Assembly (NCBI GenBank): GCA_964059195.1
Contig: CAXKWD010000009.1
Location: forward strand, 84,851,432 to 84,915,431
Reading direction: 5' to 3'
DNA: 64,000 nt
DNA from: Ectobius pallidus
Taxonomy: Eukaryota; Arthropoda; Insecta; Blattodea; Ectobiidae
Shown piece by piece: positions 23,560-38,900 of the stretch; the first letter of the stretch is position 1; each line of letters starts with the position of its first letter. Under the pieces are notes generated by a model, which did not search any database, had not been told where the DNA came from, and saw only the letters and a program-made list of their open reading frames with translations. The position numbers were made by a program, and so were the translations under genes.

Positions 23560-23824
23560 GCTTATTTTAAAACGGAATGAGGGCGTGGCTTAAGTTATGA
23601 ACATGAGGGTCACATGTTCATGGATAATCACATGGGCCATGAAACGGACTTGATCTCATTTTGTGCTCGCAGTCCTGCACCGGCTGAGGCTTGTGGTGGC
23701 CGTGACCGATTTTAACATGGCGGAGTAGATCAATATTTGGGGTACTAGTTCGGTTTTCAATTTTCAAGGATTTTTGCTGTTTGTAGTTCTTTTCGGTACA
23801 TTGTAGTTCCCAACGGATTGAGAA
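23560..23824 (+). promoter_or_regulatory. Dnajc16 5' untranslated region and probable promoter
   Basis: About 260 bp upstream of the start codon are less AT-rich than the flanks. They include a GC-box-like GGGCGTGGC at 23582-23590 and several CpGs. No TATA box is obvious. The transcription start is not visible, so this is inferred from position. Confidence 0.3.
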
Positions 23825-23970
23825 ATGAAATGGAACGGACACTTCTTTTGCCTTTGTCTGGTATTTATCGGTGCCCAAGGATTAGGTGATCCTTATAAAA
23901 TATTAGGTGTTCAAAAATCGGCAACTCTACAAGACATACGAAAGGCTTACAAACAATTAGCAAAAGAATG
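23825..23970 (+). CDS. Dnajc16: Dnajc16 exon 1 (signal peptide, start of J domain)
   Basis: Starts MKWNGHFFCLCLVFIGAQG, a basic end plus hydrophobic core typical of a signal peptide, then DPYKILGV and RKAYKQLAKEW of J-domain helices I and II. Donor GTAAGT at 23971. An in-frame TGA at 23819-23821 supports this start. Confidence 0.95.
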
Positions 23971-26900
23971 GTAAGTAATGTGTTTTTTTCTAGTTTATAC
24001 ATATTAAGTTTAAGGTATGGTTTGATTCTTAAGTATGCATATCTGTAACTCTGGTTATTTTTGATAATTGGGTTATTTATGGCTTTTCAAGCATGGTGCT
24101 GCATTTAGTTTTCGCATGAAATAGGCCTATGTGACTCATACACCTGCTGAAGTTAAAAATTATAACATGAAATTTGAAGTATTACCAAAATATATCCTTC
24201 TTGTAAATAGCTTACAAACCGTGTAGTGTTCTGATCCTTGAGTCTAAACTTAGACACTTGTCACATGGTGTGACTAACAGTTTAATCTGTCACCCTGCAA
24301 CATAGGCTACATATTCTGACAGATTTTTACTAGGCTAGTCACCTGACCTGAAGTACTGTAATTCTAGAGCACCACTATTGAATTCATTTCTTTTGTGACT
24401 AATTTCAAACATTCACTTCCAGTAAGTCTACAAGGCATTTTGGGGAGCTTAGGCCCATTCTCTTGTGACGCTTAGTTATTCTGTCTTGTTTGTGCAGAGA
24501 AAGATAAATACTTGTGGCACCTTGGCTCTCATTTCACTCACCGCTGCACATTGCCATGGCGATGGCTTGCTTCACCACTTCCCCTAGCCTTCATTCTTTC
24601 CACTCCTAAGCTGCTCAGTGCCGATAATGCAGTTCACGGCAAAAGATAACTTTAGGTTGTGCCCAGCAAAGCTCTGACCGCTACCCCTGGCTCCCAAGCC
24701 TATCACGTGCTATCGCATACTTTCCCTATCCCAGCTATGACATACTCAATGCTGGCACTGTAACTCACTATTGTACCCTTCATCATATGCGCATAAAAAT
24801 GTATGGAATAAGGGTAGAATCGTGTGCACCCTGGTCCCCTTTCCACTCCTAGGAGGAGACATTTGAAGTTACTCCCCATCCTAAACCACTCCTTCCCAGG
24901 TGATCCTGTTAGACAGTTGGTTGGAGGAGACTAGTGTGCGACCTAAAACTGTTTTTTCCCCAGTTCATTGTTGTACTATGCGCTAACTTATTTAATTGTA
25001 CCAATACGAAAATCGACCCTTGTACCATAATTATCAAAACAACAATCACCAGAGCCTCCTTCCAGGTAGGTCCCGTTAGTGAGTAGGAGTGGGGGCTAGG
25101 GTGCCATTAGTATTTGTTTTTTCCCCGTTTGTGGTTCTAATGATATAATCTGTGGATTATGTTTTTGGTGCGGCATTTTAAAATCGATGCTGGGTGTTAA
25201 GAAGTAATCCATCTGAATGAGACATAGGCTAATTTCAGACTTCTATAACTTAACTACAAATAGACATAGTCGTCTTGGTCTCGTTTTAAAGAGGAAAGAT
25301 GAACGTTTGTTCACGTGTTGCTTTGGATGGTATTCGTGGAAGGTGAAAGTCGTCATCTGCACTTGCACAAACTGAACGTATGATTTTTTTACTTTTTGCA
25401 TTTGAAACGTATCCATAAACGGGATCATACCTCAGAGAATAACTGTCCGACCTGAGTAAACCAATTGTTTTGAATAAGAATGTATGGTAGCCTATGTGTT
25501 ACAATTCATCTTGAGCCCCAAGTGTGTGTCTCAAAAACTCTTGACGCAAAGCTGTGAATTTGAAAAAAATTGGAACTTTCCAGATTTTCTTAAAATGTCA
25601 CGATAGCCTATGTGAGGATAAAATACAATCCAGATTTACAAAAATTGGCCATGAATGCATAGAGCATAAAATTCCAAAGAGACAACAAAAACTCCAGTCC
25701 AGTACCCAAAACTAATGGCAAGGGCTGCTGAGAATCTAGGCAAGTTAAGCATGCATGGACAATTCAGGTGACATTTGATGAGCCTGGGTCAAGTATGGAG
25801 ATGATTTCATTGCTGGTGTGATGGAGAGTGAACACGGAAGTCAAACGAAATCCATTGCATCCACTTGGCTACACAATAATATTATATCGGTAGAAGACCA
25901 AAATATGTTGTACCAGGGCCGACAACTACTTTAAAAAACATTCGTAGATGACTTTGGCCATAAATGTGAAATATGCAACTGTCTGTAGTTTAAAAATTAT
26001 TAATTAGCCTATACCAAGAGGAGTATCACTGGTTGTATTGTGAGAAGAGTTCTGTACCCAGGATGTGATTAGTTTCAAGCTGTGTAACTACTTAAGGTGC
26101 AGTGTTCTGAGGTGTTTCGTATATTCCCTGGTCCCAGAACCACCTCTGCCCAAACTAGAGCCCTCGACTGAGTGCTTGATTCACCGCGACTCCTTTATAT
26201 GTAGGTATGCAGGCTGCAAGGATTGAGTTTTATTTTCAGCCCAATGATCAGATTTGACATTTGCAAAAGGTTTTCAAATATTTTCAAAGCCGTATGTACA
26301 GTATCCTACTTCACATACCACTACCCTGAACTCCATGTTCAAGAGGCAAATGAATTTAAACATTTCAAAATTTTTTAAAATTCAATTTCAATTCAGTGAA
26401 GCCTAGATTATCTAATCTAAACTGGACCTGGAAGGGGTCGGATAAGGGAAAATGTTGGATAATGCTGAAAAAACAAAGCAATAGGCCTATGTAATAAAAT
26501 GCCAAAATATTAGAAGTTCTCTCACCTCCGACTGTTGTTCCATGTAAGTTATCGCCATCTTCAGTGTAACTTACTTAATCCTTCACTTCGCGCCATATTG
26601 TTTGCTTTTTGCTATGCTCTAGGGCTTGGTTCTTCTTAATTTTGTTGGCTATTCGCTAGATTTATAATACCAGTGTCAGGCAGTTTAAACTGTTGATCCT
26701 GTTTACACAGTTTTGCAGCTTGACATTGTAGGAAACTATAGGATAACATTATAAAATCCCATCAATAATATAGCAAAGAAAAAATTCTTCTACCACTACT
26801 GTGACTGATAATACAGAATGTCACATGACCGAAGGTCAAAAAAGTGAGACTCTACTGTAGGCCTACGCTATACATGCAGTTGAAGTTTTTACGTTAACAC

Positions 26901-29900
26901 TGCAGCAATGTCCATCATATATAGGGTGTTAATGAATAACACCGTTCAAATATTTTACCTATGTATAGAGGGGACATAGACAAGCAACTTTTATTATGAG
27001 ATTTTTGCTCTGTGGATTCAATTTTTCGTGTTACAGCATAAAATCTCCCAGATCATGGCCACCACGGACTTCTAACATTTGACAAAATGCAAACCAAAGG
27101 AATTTTGTTGTTAACACTGGAGTTATGAATAAAAGAACTAATGCAGTGGCGACCAGTCTTGTGATTAGTCTGTAAATTTTGCAGATTATGGAAACATTAA
27201 ATTATGATATGGTATAGCTCTTGATGAATGATGAAGAATCAGGTTTTTATCATTCATAAGAAGGCATGAAGTCAATTTAATGAACATTTTAACCCTATTT
27301 CGCTTCATTATTGACTTATGAGCACCAAATTGTAATGACTTTAATGCCCTGTAGCATACGCATTTTATGTCATAGAGCAAAAATCTCCTAATAAAAGTTG
27401 CTTTTCTTTGTCCCATCTGGACACAGGTTAAATACCTGTAGCAAGATTGAGATCGGAAATGTAAAGGTATAACTTATTTACCCAGGATGATCATTTCAAT
27501 GGGTCTTCCCATCATCATTATCAGCTGATTGCGACTGGTCCTCTAGCGGCGGGTGAATGAACTTGTCGATCAAAGTTCCTTGTATGCCAACTGAAGTATC
27601 GAAGTTTAAGAGATTTTTTTCAGTTCTTATCAATGAATATTTTTTCCCTAACTATAAGTTCTGTTGGTTTTTCAACTTGTTTTAGTAGCTATTTTAAACT
27701 AATACTTATTCCATAAAGCTGTAGTTTCCGTATGATTAATTCATGATCAACACAGTCAAAAGGTTTTGAAATTTCATATATCAGCGAAGAAAAATGTTTA
27801 GAATCATCAAGAGCAGGGGTGCTCAGGTGGGCAGGAAATCGGGCGTGCCCAGTTGAGCTGGGCAGGGACTACGAGTGGTGTGTCACAACTGGAGATGGTA
27901 GCGATTACAGTGGCGACGGAAACAGCGGCAGTTTCATATTGTGAATAACATTTTCAACAGCACGAAATTTGTCTTCGCCAGTACATGTATCTCTCAAGGG
28001 GATTAAATCCAGAAGCTCTTCTGTGATATTCAGATCTATATCTACTCCTCGGACGAAAATAGCCAATTGTGATGTATCAACAACATCGATACTTTTATCA
28101 AGGCACAGAGAATATGCAATGAATTGTTTCCCTCTCAATCTTAGTTGCCGTTCAACATCTGTACTAAGGTCTTCTATACGGCGTGCAATTGTATGACGAG
28201 ACAGACAAATTGCATTAAATTGCGGTGTACTTAGTGGACATACAGATTCACTGGCAATCTTGAGGCACTCCTTTACAAATGGCCCAGTGGTGAATGGTCG
28301 AAGTTCCCGTGCAATTAAGTGAGCAAATCTAAAGCTCGCCCTCACCGCACCGTCGTTTGTAGCTTCAACTTCCTAGAATTAAAACTGGCGAATAAATAAA
28401 ATGATATAATAAACTCGAATAATATTAATGGGTCATATCAAGTATAATTAAAATAAAAGAGCTTACCTCATTGACGTTGACTTCTTTTAAATTTGCAATT
28501 AGTTGCAACCGCTCGTCTCCCTGAACACTGTTATACATGCCACCATGTTTTGAATTGTAGTGTCGCTCAACGTTATATTTTCTTGCTATAACGGAATCTC
28601 CACATACTAAACATTTAGCACGTTCTCTAATTTGCACAATACGCAACTACTCCGCCCGCCCGTTAAGTGCACCGTGCGCCCACTGGGTGAAATGCCCGCT
28701 GTGAGCGATCCTGATCAAGAGTATAGAAATTACCATTAACAATTTTTATTAAAGCTGAACTAGTGTTATAGGCCTATCCTTGATATAATTTCCTAAGTAA
28801 AATATTGGTTGTGCATGGACTATTAAGGAAAAAGCACACAGACGAGATATGGGTCGATAGTTTTTAGATCACATGTCCCACCTTTATGAATTGTTTTTAT
28901 TATAACATATTTGATTCTGTTACGAAATATATTATTATAGAGTAATTGATTTGAAATTTTAGTAAAATGTTAACAAAATATATCTTTTTACTTGTGACAC
29001 TTTCAATAAATAAGGTGATGTCTTATTTCATCCATGGGACTATCTTACTTCAGACATGGGACTGTCTAGGTTTCATTGATATAATTACTTGATTAGTTAT
29101 CTTTGGTGTTATTCATTTTAAATTAAAAATATATTTGTACTGTATCACATGTTTGTGCAAGTTAAACAAGCTTTAATAATAATAATAATTTATTTACCTT
29201 TGGGCATAGATATGCAATTGGTATTGTCAAGGCTAAAACAAACATATGATATAAAGATAGAGTTTCTAGAAATAGCCACTCATTCTTGTGGTTGACACGT
29301 CGAAGTATTCCTTCCCTGAGTACATCAGTGTTTGTATTAAGAAATCCCACACGTGCCTTTTAAAACATTCAAGTGGTAAATTTCGAGCTGAGAATGGCAA
29401 GGCATTAAACAACTTGAGCTTAACTTCACAACTATTACTACTAACTTTGTGCAGCCTAGTATAAGGCACGTCCAACTTGTACTGACTCCTAGTATTATGA
29501 TTGTGAATGGTCGATCTACTGGGCAGGGAGTCAATTTCTTTCTTTGCCCTTACAAGACATACATATATATACAGACCAAATACTGTCATTAATTTTTCGG
29601 TCTTAAATATTGGACGACAATGGGCATCATACGCAGCTTTTGCAAGAATCCTCACTGCCCTCTTTTGCAATAAGAGTAGCCTATATGCATAACATCAGCA
29701 GCATCTCCCCACAGAATAAGTCCATACATTATTATACTCTGAAACAGGGACAAGTAGCAAGCCATCACATAATTTTTAGGTACACAGATTACGAGATGTC
29801 TGAGTAGATATGTGACTCTAGATAACCTAGAACACACTGAGGCGATATGGGCACTCCATGTGAGCTTACAGTCCAGGGTAAAACCTAGTAGTTTTAATTA

Positions 29901-32900
29901 ATTTATTATCACTGATTTGCAACTCTTATTATAAGCCAGCTTTGAAATACAGGCCTAACCTCTTACCTATGAGTAGATACTGCTAGTATTGCATAGAATC
30001 ATGCTTTTGTCTATGAAAAATTAAATATAAAAGGGATGCAATGTTCATGGAGGCCAAAGTAAAAAACCAATTCATACAGACTGAGTAGCTCATTGGGACA
30101 GTTCCAGGAGGTGTTTTCCTGCTAATTTTCTTGCACTTTTTAATGAACCCACATCATTTTTTTTACTATTTCTAAATATCTATATATTTTTTTAAATTCA
30201 AGAATAATTTTTAAAAATTAAAGATTACTTGTCAAATTTGTAAGCCTTTGCAATTTCTATTAAAGTTATAAAACAGGGAACCTATTTTTAAATAATGACT
30301 GGTAGATCATGGTCTTTTGTTGTTAAAATATTAAACAACTGAATCCAGTGCTTCAACAGACGTCTGCTAGGAAGTCTCTCTTGAATTTATTGAGCTGCTG
30401 GACTATATTTCTTATTCATAGTTCCCCCATCTCTTCCTCCCTTCAGTCCCCTATAACAGTATGAGGTCAGACTCATAAAATTGAAGCCATCTCCTGATAA
30501 TATTTGATGTGGGGAAGCATTTGCATCCCTTTATATAGAGTTCTGTTTCCACTGCATTAATAGATAATATAGCTACTACACTCAAATCTATTGGGATAGC
30601 ATACAGGATGTTTTATGTATAGTTTTTAGTGGAAAATTTTATGGCTACAGGTAGCATTTAGAAACATGTGCCCATACTTGAGACAGTTTTTAAATTGGAA
30701 ACTGAAGGGATTCAATGTTTCTGTTTGCTGTAGCCTATTAATAATACTCAGGGAAAAAGAGTCTAATTCAGTGGTAAGTTTGCTAGACTCAGAGACAAAA
30801 ATACCCAGACACTTGAATTTTACATCTTCAATTAGTCTTAAATGAAGAGAAAATCTTTTCAATTGAGAATAACCTTATGTTTTGAATAAAGTGTTACTTC
30901 AATAGAAAAACCGACGTCTTTGTTAAAAATTCACAACAATGGAACACAATTTTTTCATTTATAGCAACATTTATTTAAGGTTTGTGATTTCAGTAGTTTG
31001 TGTTGCCACTCCTGGCTCTAATGACTTCTTGTAGGCGATGTGGCATGCTTTGGATTATTCTCGCAATTCTTTCTTGGGGGATATTTTCCCATTCTTCTTC
31101 TAAAGCTGCTGAAAGTTCATTTTTTGTTTCAGGAACAGCTATTCTTTCACAAATCTCTCTCAATTAGGGATCCCAGACTTCTGGCTTTTCCAGGACGAAT
31201 TCCAGGGTGCGGGGGCATAGAGAATTAAGTCCACCATCCTAAAAAATTGAGATATGTCCATAGAGTTGTAGATAAAAATGTTCTCTACATTTGTGTTAAG
31301 TCCAGTAAGTTATATTCAAAATTGTACGGTAGTTATGGATGTGTGCCTCATGGGTTTATCCATCTCTAAAGCTATGTTGGACTGGTATAGTGTGTTAAGT
31401 CACTCTAATTCTCAGTAACAAGAAAGTGGACTTTACTCTCTTTGCCCGCGCACTCCGGTACTATAAGAATTATACCTGGAAAATAGAAATTAAAAATTAA
31501 CCCCCATAGGGGTAAGAGTAACACTCAATTTTGGGAGGAATTATGTAACAATTTTGAAGGTATACTTAAAAGTCTAGTGCATTACACTGGCTCAAAAAAA
31601 TAACAGTTATGTTTCTTAATCTTTTCAGGCATCCTGACAAAAACAATAATCCTACTGCTGAGAATAGGTTTGTGGAAATCAATCAAGCATACGAGGTAAG
31701 AATATTCACGATGCAACAAAATTGAATTCAGCCACTCCTTTGAGGTTTTTGCCAACATGAATGTTTTGGAATGTGGTAAATAAAATAAATTTCTCTTAAC
31801 TTACATATTTGTTACATTATAGCTGTTGACGGACCCTGAACGCAGAAAACACTTTGATACTTTTGGTGTTGCAATGGAGGAAAGTTCACAGTTTCACAAA
31901 AAGCAAGATTATAGCCAATACCGAAGATTTGATCCTTTGGATGAACTATTTGGGAACCAGGGTGGTGGATTCAAGTTTCGATTCCAAGATCGGGACATTA
32001 CTCTGTTCCATAAACTCAGCATTTCCACCAGGTAATCACAATAAGCAGCGTGCACTGTACAATCATTTAATCTTTTAAAAGGAAGAATTAAAAAACTAGT
32101 ACAGTTCCTTCTGTACAGTGTTTTCTACTTAACATATTTAATTTATGTTCTGCTTTCAGAGCTTTTGAGAACAAGCTGGTCCCAAAGAGCTACAGAGTGC
32201 CCCATCTGATCATGTTTTATTCTGACTGGTGCTTTGCCTGCTTACAAGTTGAACCCATTTGGCGACGAGTCATAGAGGAACTGGAACCGATTGGATTTGG
32301 TATAGCAACTGTTCATGCAGAAAATGAACAGCTTCTGGCTCGAAAAATTGGAATCCACTCTCTTCCTTGTTTGGTTGTGCTAATGGATGGAAAAGCAAGT
32401 GTTTACAAGGAGACTTTATATAGTGTTCAGAAGATTGTTGGTAAGTATTCATTTCCTTCCTTGTTGATAAGGAATTTTCTGTAATTTTTTTTGTACATCT
32501 ATGTGTTGCTCTTATTACTGTGTATTACTTGTTTTGTGGAATTGATTCCAGGATATCAGTAATTTATAGAGACCTTACTTTACAGTGAATAAAATCATTA
32601 AGGTACGGTACAAAAGAAGGGTTAATTTCAGTGTTATTTTGCATAGCAAAATACAATTTCTATGTTACTTCTTATTTCACATTAAAACCAAATAGACTAT
32701 GGCTCATGTGGTGCAAAATATTGCATTTTTCTGCAAAAACATATCATCAAGGGGATTTTAGGTGTTTTGTATTGTAAATTATAAATTTTACCATCTGACT
32801 ATTAACATTGGTCTGTAGAATAGGTAAACTGGTTAACATGATCTCCCTGACCTGCATATCGAGGTATATTGAGGATTACCTACTAAGGCTCCAAAATACA

Positions 32901-35900
32901 GCTTTTTTATTTTCTTATATTGAAATATTAAAATTCAAATTACATTCACTGGGAATAGGGTTTCCTGCTGTATGTTATAGCAACTGAACCAAGTATTTTT
33001 TCTACTTTACGCCTACTGTATATTGTACCACAGGCATGCATGCTTACTGAACATTTAAATGGGTTATTGAATACAGTAGAGTCCCGCTGTTCTGAAAATC
33101 TGCCTATTCTGAACAAAGATAAAAAAAATAACAATTTTTTAAATTTAAAAACAGGTGAAATTAAAATGATGTTCGTGAAACAACGTACATCTATTGTTAT
33201 ACAAACAAGTTAAATAGAGATATGCATAGAGCCTAAGCTTCATGAAAATGCCTGAAACCAAATTGGAATGAAAGCTGGTTACGGTACTTACAGCACATGT
33301 CGGCTCCATTTATACAATTCCCCGCACTTAATTTGTGCCTTAACAAGTCAATACATCAATTTTATTCATGAAATCCGCCTATTCCGAATTCTCGCTAAAC
33401 CGAACGGTCTTCGGTCCCAATTAGTTCGGAATAGCAGGACTCTACTGTATTAATTTTTATTAATGTGGGCTTGTGTTATTTATTTGAATTCCAGTAAGCA
33501 TATCGTTTAGGTCTAAGTCCTTTTATGAAAATATTCCTTTCCAGATCTTGAGATTTCCCTTGAAAAATAAACTTCTGTTCAAAAAAGGAAAAATTGTGCA
33601 TTAAAAATGAAAATTTTGCAAAAAATACTGAATTAAAAGTTTTTTCAGCAATATAAAACAACAATATTTTGACCTAGAAGTGTCTGAAACAGAAGATTTT
33701 CATTTTAATAATGGTAATAATAACAGTTTCATGAATCCATCACTTATGAAAACGAGGTACCCTATCTTGCGTGATTTCCTCAAATATCTATTTTTATCTG
33801 TACAGGTAGGGGGAAAAAAAGCGGACCTACTAAAATATCTAGGTTGCCATATGAGACACTGTGCTTGCCTAGTGGGTTCTAGGCATGTGCAGTGGCTCAT
33901 ATTGGCCAAGGCTGGTATATGTAAGGTTGCCTCGTTCCCATAAGAGCTGTGGGGAGAGTCCTACACTGCTGTGTGACGTCACCCCCAGCCCGCGCAAGAA
34001 TTAAGCAGCTACATACAATGGTAATGATGGGAAGAAATAACACAAAAAGACCATCGTTTTACAAACAATAGGCCCCTAATACATGTTTCCGAGGTGAAGA
34101 TAGAATGCATACGACCCTGCATATAAATAGGATTTAACACAAATTAAAATAAATATTTAATACAGGTACAAATAAGAATAGTGCAGCTTTACAAAGTTAG
34201 GAAAAAGTAGTCTAGTAGATATAGCTTAGATTATGCTGAAAGATTTTTAATTTTTAATTTCTAGGTATGTTTACTTATTTCAGGTAAATTATTCTAAATT
34301 ATGGAAGGAGGCTTAAAAAGAATAGACTTTGGTATACTTTGCAATATTCGTCTTGACTTAGAAAAATAAATTTCTCAATGAGATCGATGCGCAGTTGTGT
34401 ATTTTCTGTATTTATTTTACATGAAATTAAGTTAAATTAAACGTCTATAAGATGAACGAAGTCACCTCTGATTACAATGTACTTGTCACAATTTAATTAC
34501 AGAGCTTATAATCATAGATACTAAACAAGTATTAAAACCATAGAGGAATAGACAACATGGAATAATGCTTTCCAGAGGCAGAAAACTGGAAGATAAATAA
34601 AATCTGCGCACGGAATAACAATTATTATATTATAAACCAATCTGTATTCTGTTTGTAGAACACTTTGAAATAAACATTTACAAATGAATCAAAGTGATCA
34701 TAAATATAACAGGTATATCTTTAAATGTATACCGACCGACAGCATTTAAATGGTCGAACAGTCCAAGACTCAATTTAGTCATGTTTACATGTAAATATGC
34801 ATTTTAAGACGCGCTTATAATAAAATAATGAGTCAATAACTCACCTTCAGTAGGAAGTGGCTTCTTTTGCAGTTTTCCATTGTTGAATATTCTTCCCCCC
34901 ACCCCAGTGGGTGAGCCCCAATCAGGTTTATGGGTACATGTAGTTATACAGTTTCTGACAGATGTTTTATTAGGGGAGTCCATAAATAAAATGTTGAAGG
35001 ATTTTTACTTTAAAACTGGTATATACTGGAAATGAGGATTCTTAATTCCTCGAAGCATTATTAAAACATTATACTGTACAGTACACTAACATTGTAATTA
35101 TTTAAGCGGCATTAAAGCAGTAATGGAATTCAATAGTGAGCCACTCTTTAAAAAACACACACTCTGGTACACTGACACTTGAGGTGATAAAGTTATATAT
35201 AGCCTATAAGAATTCCCAAATATTAAATTCAGGCGATAATTATAGCACATATATGACGTAACTAATCAGAACTTTGAATCAATATTAACACAGAACTTGT
35301 GCACGACACTTGAAACTAGAGCTGTCTGACTGTGAACTGATGTTTTAAAGATTTTTAAAATGTACATTTTTTACATCTGAAGGGTAAAATCACATTTTCT
35401 AACCCTTAACCCATCTTTTTTAATAGAACATTTTTTTTTGTCAAATATAGTGTAGGTGGTCAGCTCAGCAAGGAAAATTTTCAATAGTCTGCTGCTGTCT
35501 ATAAATAAAATGGACAGGCTCTTTAAGTTTCTGCTGGCAATGTGTATGAATAAAGAATTATTTACAAAAGGGCAAACTCCCCTCTGCATAAGACCAAAAA
35601 AAAAAGTCGTATAGGCTACTTCCCATTTTCTGAGTCATAACCAAAGAGTTGTAAAAGTACCCCAATAAATTTAAAGAGAAATGTAAGATGTTTGTGCTTG
35701 TTCTTTATTTTGACATCCACAGTATGTTTTACAGAAACCAGCAGCTTAAATATTTTGTTTCAAATGTCTCAATATATTTTGTTACAGCTTATTCATTTGA
35801 GGCCCGAGCACTCAGAAGTGGTCCCTCTATTAAGCCATACCCCCTGTAAGATCATATGTAGTCTATCTTTACAGATACATGCATTATTTTAGTTAAAAAT

Positions 35901-38900
35901 AAGTTTTATTCCCATCATTGCCATTGTATGTAGGTGGTTTAAATCCTCCTGCAGGGCTAGGGGCCACGTCACATCCCTCGTGCTCAATACACATGCGCGT
36001 CGAACGAGGCAACCTTACATATACCAGCCTTGCATATTGGCAACTTAGATATTTTAGTATGTCTGCTTTTTTTCCCTGCCTGTACATCATAATCACAATA
36101 TTTACTGCACTGTTTTGAATTAGAAGGTAGTAACATTGTTCTTAAGTGTACACAGTTTGAAAACCCTAACTAGAAACTTTAGGGTACACAATTTCTTTAA
36201 AGCAGACACTGCATTTCTAAGAAAATCCACACTTTAGATTCTAGCTCTCACCCTCATATTGTTATCTCAGACCAAAGGTCCCTGTGCAATCTGTTTCTGC
36301 AGGTGTCTTAATCCTGAAACTCAGTAATGCAGGAGTCTTTTGCACTGGAGATATGTTTCACAATTTTTATTTCTTTATGCAATAAATATCATAGTGATAA
36401 CGTGTTTATTTCCTGAACATTAATGTTTGTTTACTATATAAAAAATCTAAAGGGTAAGGAATGGGGCACATTACTTGCATCTGTGATATTCATACAAGTA
36501 ATTTTCTTTTCCAGATTTTCTAAGGAGCAGATTTCCTTACAAGTTAGTACAACCAATTAAGGACGATAATGTGAACACATTTTTGAGTGGTTGGGTGGAT
36601 AATCGTGTCCGAGCACTTATATTTGAACCCCAGGAAGCAGTCAGACTACGGTACTTACTTATGGCTTTTTACTACAGAGACAGGGTTGCATTTGGGTAAG
36701 TGTAGAATTTTGGTTATGTATCATTATTAATAATGAGTAGGTTTATTTCATCTTCATTACAATCAGGGACTTATGGTTACATTCCTGCTTTAACCATTCA
36801 GTCCCTTGAATTACCAAAATATACATTTTTATAACCATTTCTACAATATAACTTGAATACAAACAAACGTACATGTTTATATTATATTATTAACTACTTT
36901 CTTTGTATTTATAATGTTATTTACTTCAATTTTGACTAACCATAAGTAGAAATTCACAATACTGAAAAATATTTCTTTTAAATTTTGTTTGAATAAAGGG
37001 TCTTTTTAGAGCTGGTTTTACTATATATGAAATGTTTGCAAACACTATCGTCTCCTTAATTATAATTTTATATCTAAAAAGCTGGGGCTTCACCTCCAAG
37101 AAATCTGAAAGCCTCCAATGTCTTTAATAGGGAGCACTTGACTTTGTTTACATTACAGCATTATATAACATATATAACTTTCTGGTTTTTCAGATTTGTT
37201 CAACTTAATTCACCAAGTACAGAAGGAATTCAGAAAAAATTTAAAGTTCCATTGGATTTTGAAACTCTTCTTCTTTTTAATGAAAACATAAATCGACCAG
37301 TTGCAAGTTTAAGTATGTCCGACATTCCAATTAAAACAATGCAAGATATCATCAATAGCAACAAATACCTTGTATTACCAAGGTTGTCTTCTCAGGTAAA
37401 TTCTGTTCTCTTTTTGAGACTGTTGTGAATAATTCACTGTATGACATATTTTTTAACAATTTTAATTTTTAGGCAGTAGTGAGACTTAAATATGTTCTCA
37501 ACACCGGGAAAGTCTTAAGTCACACATAATTTTCGGATAAATGCTCTCTTTATTCTCTAAAGATCATTTAAATTGAATTGTCTGCACACACTGCCATTTT
37601 TCAGTCCCTCTGACATTTCTATATCTCCCTTGAGTAGATTTTTTTAATCATGAATACAGTCTGTTGTTTCATATCAATATCTTTAAAAACACATTGAAGT
37701 ATGGGGAAAATTATTTTAAAAATAGAGGTTACGGTGGACCCTCCGTAAATATATTCCAGTATAGAGTACACAGCTGTATTGCAATAGTGCACAGTCTGTT
37801 CTCTCAGCCGCATTCAAAGTTTTGTTAAGACTTAAAACCTAAGTTTGTGCATGAAATGAGTGGCATATGTATTATTTATAGAATTTATTAGGAAAAATGT
37901 TTCAAATAAAAGTTTTAGTTCTTTGTATAATATATTATGCATGTTGTGGAATTTGTGTAAAAAAATATAAACAAAAGAGCTATTTTTGAGAAAATTGCAA
38001 AACATGAAATTCTCTTCATATAAAGCCGTTGTAAGAATGAAGTATCACATCCCCGAAGGATACACAATCCAAGAATACAATTAAAATCTGAGGTAATGCA
38101 CTCACATACCTTTCTTTACCCTAAGCAGGGTAATATAACTTTGTCATTTCATATTCACGTAAGAGGCTGTATTGCAAAGAATGCATATTCCTTGCAGTTG
38201 CTTTAGCCTGTATTTTTCATCACGCACCACTTAGAGCTTGAGTTTCACGAACAGCCAGCTTATAACTACTCTTCTGAAAGTTTTTTACAAAAAAATGAAT
38301 CAAGTAAAGATTTCAGTTCTTAGTATAAGCACCTTGTGTACAAAATTTAAACAATTTTTTGAGCTGTTTTCAAGAATAATACAAAAATACAAAATTTTCT
38401 TTGTAGAAAGTGGCAGAAGATATCTAATCCCGCTAAACTTGAGAATAAGGTGACCGCCGTCATAACCGGGCCGTACCGAGTGGGACCAAGTCTGCAATGT
38501 CACCAATATTACGAACATGATTACATGCCGATTGAATTCGTTAGGTAAACGACTGTTGTAGCGAGGTTTTATGTATGATGTGGAGGTAAAAAAGCTTCTG
38601 CATTACCCTAGGTCTGTGACAGGTTATGTTAGGTTAGGAACAGTCATGTTAGTTTAGCAGCAGTATTCTGCATAGCACAGGGTTCGTGCCATGTAACGAT
38701 GTTTTACGAAAGACGTGGAAGGGTAATAGGCTTCTAGAAGTAGTGACAGCCAAATTCTAGGTCAGTGACAGGTTATGTTAGGTTAGGAACATTTGTATTA
38801 GTTTAGGAGCATTATACTGAATAGCGCTGGGTTTATTATGTCTCACATTGAATATGATGGGAAATTTTACCCTTGCGCCGATCATTTCTCTTTTGTTGCC

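Larger units (their letters stand above)
27620..28900 (-). pseudogene. LINE reverse transcriptase remnant, split by a hAT
   Basis: The minus strand reads IHKGGTCDLKTIDPY (the HKGG...NYRPISLL block) near 28890. Beyond the hAT it reads SLIYEISKPFDCVDHELIIR and KLQLYGI near 27770, matching RT motif A (usual form DLSKAFDCVDH). Many stops and frameshifts. The hAT at 27814-28713 lies inside it. Confidence 0.6.

Noticed and set aside
38628..38638. Interstitial telomere array
   Set aside because: Only two TTAGG units per repeat; too short to call a telomere remnant.
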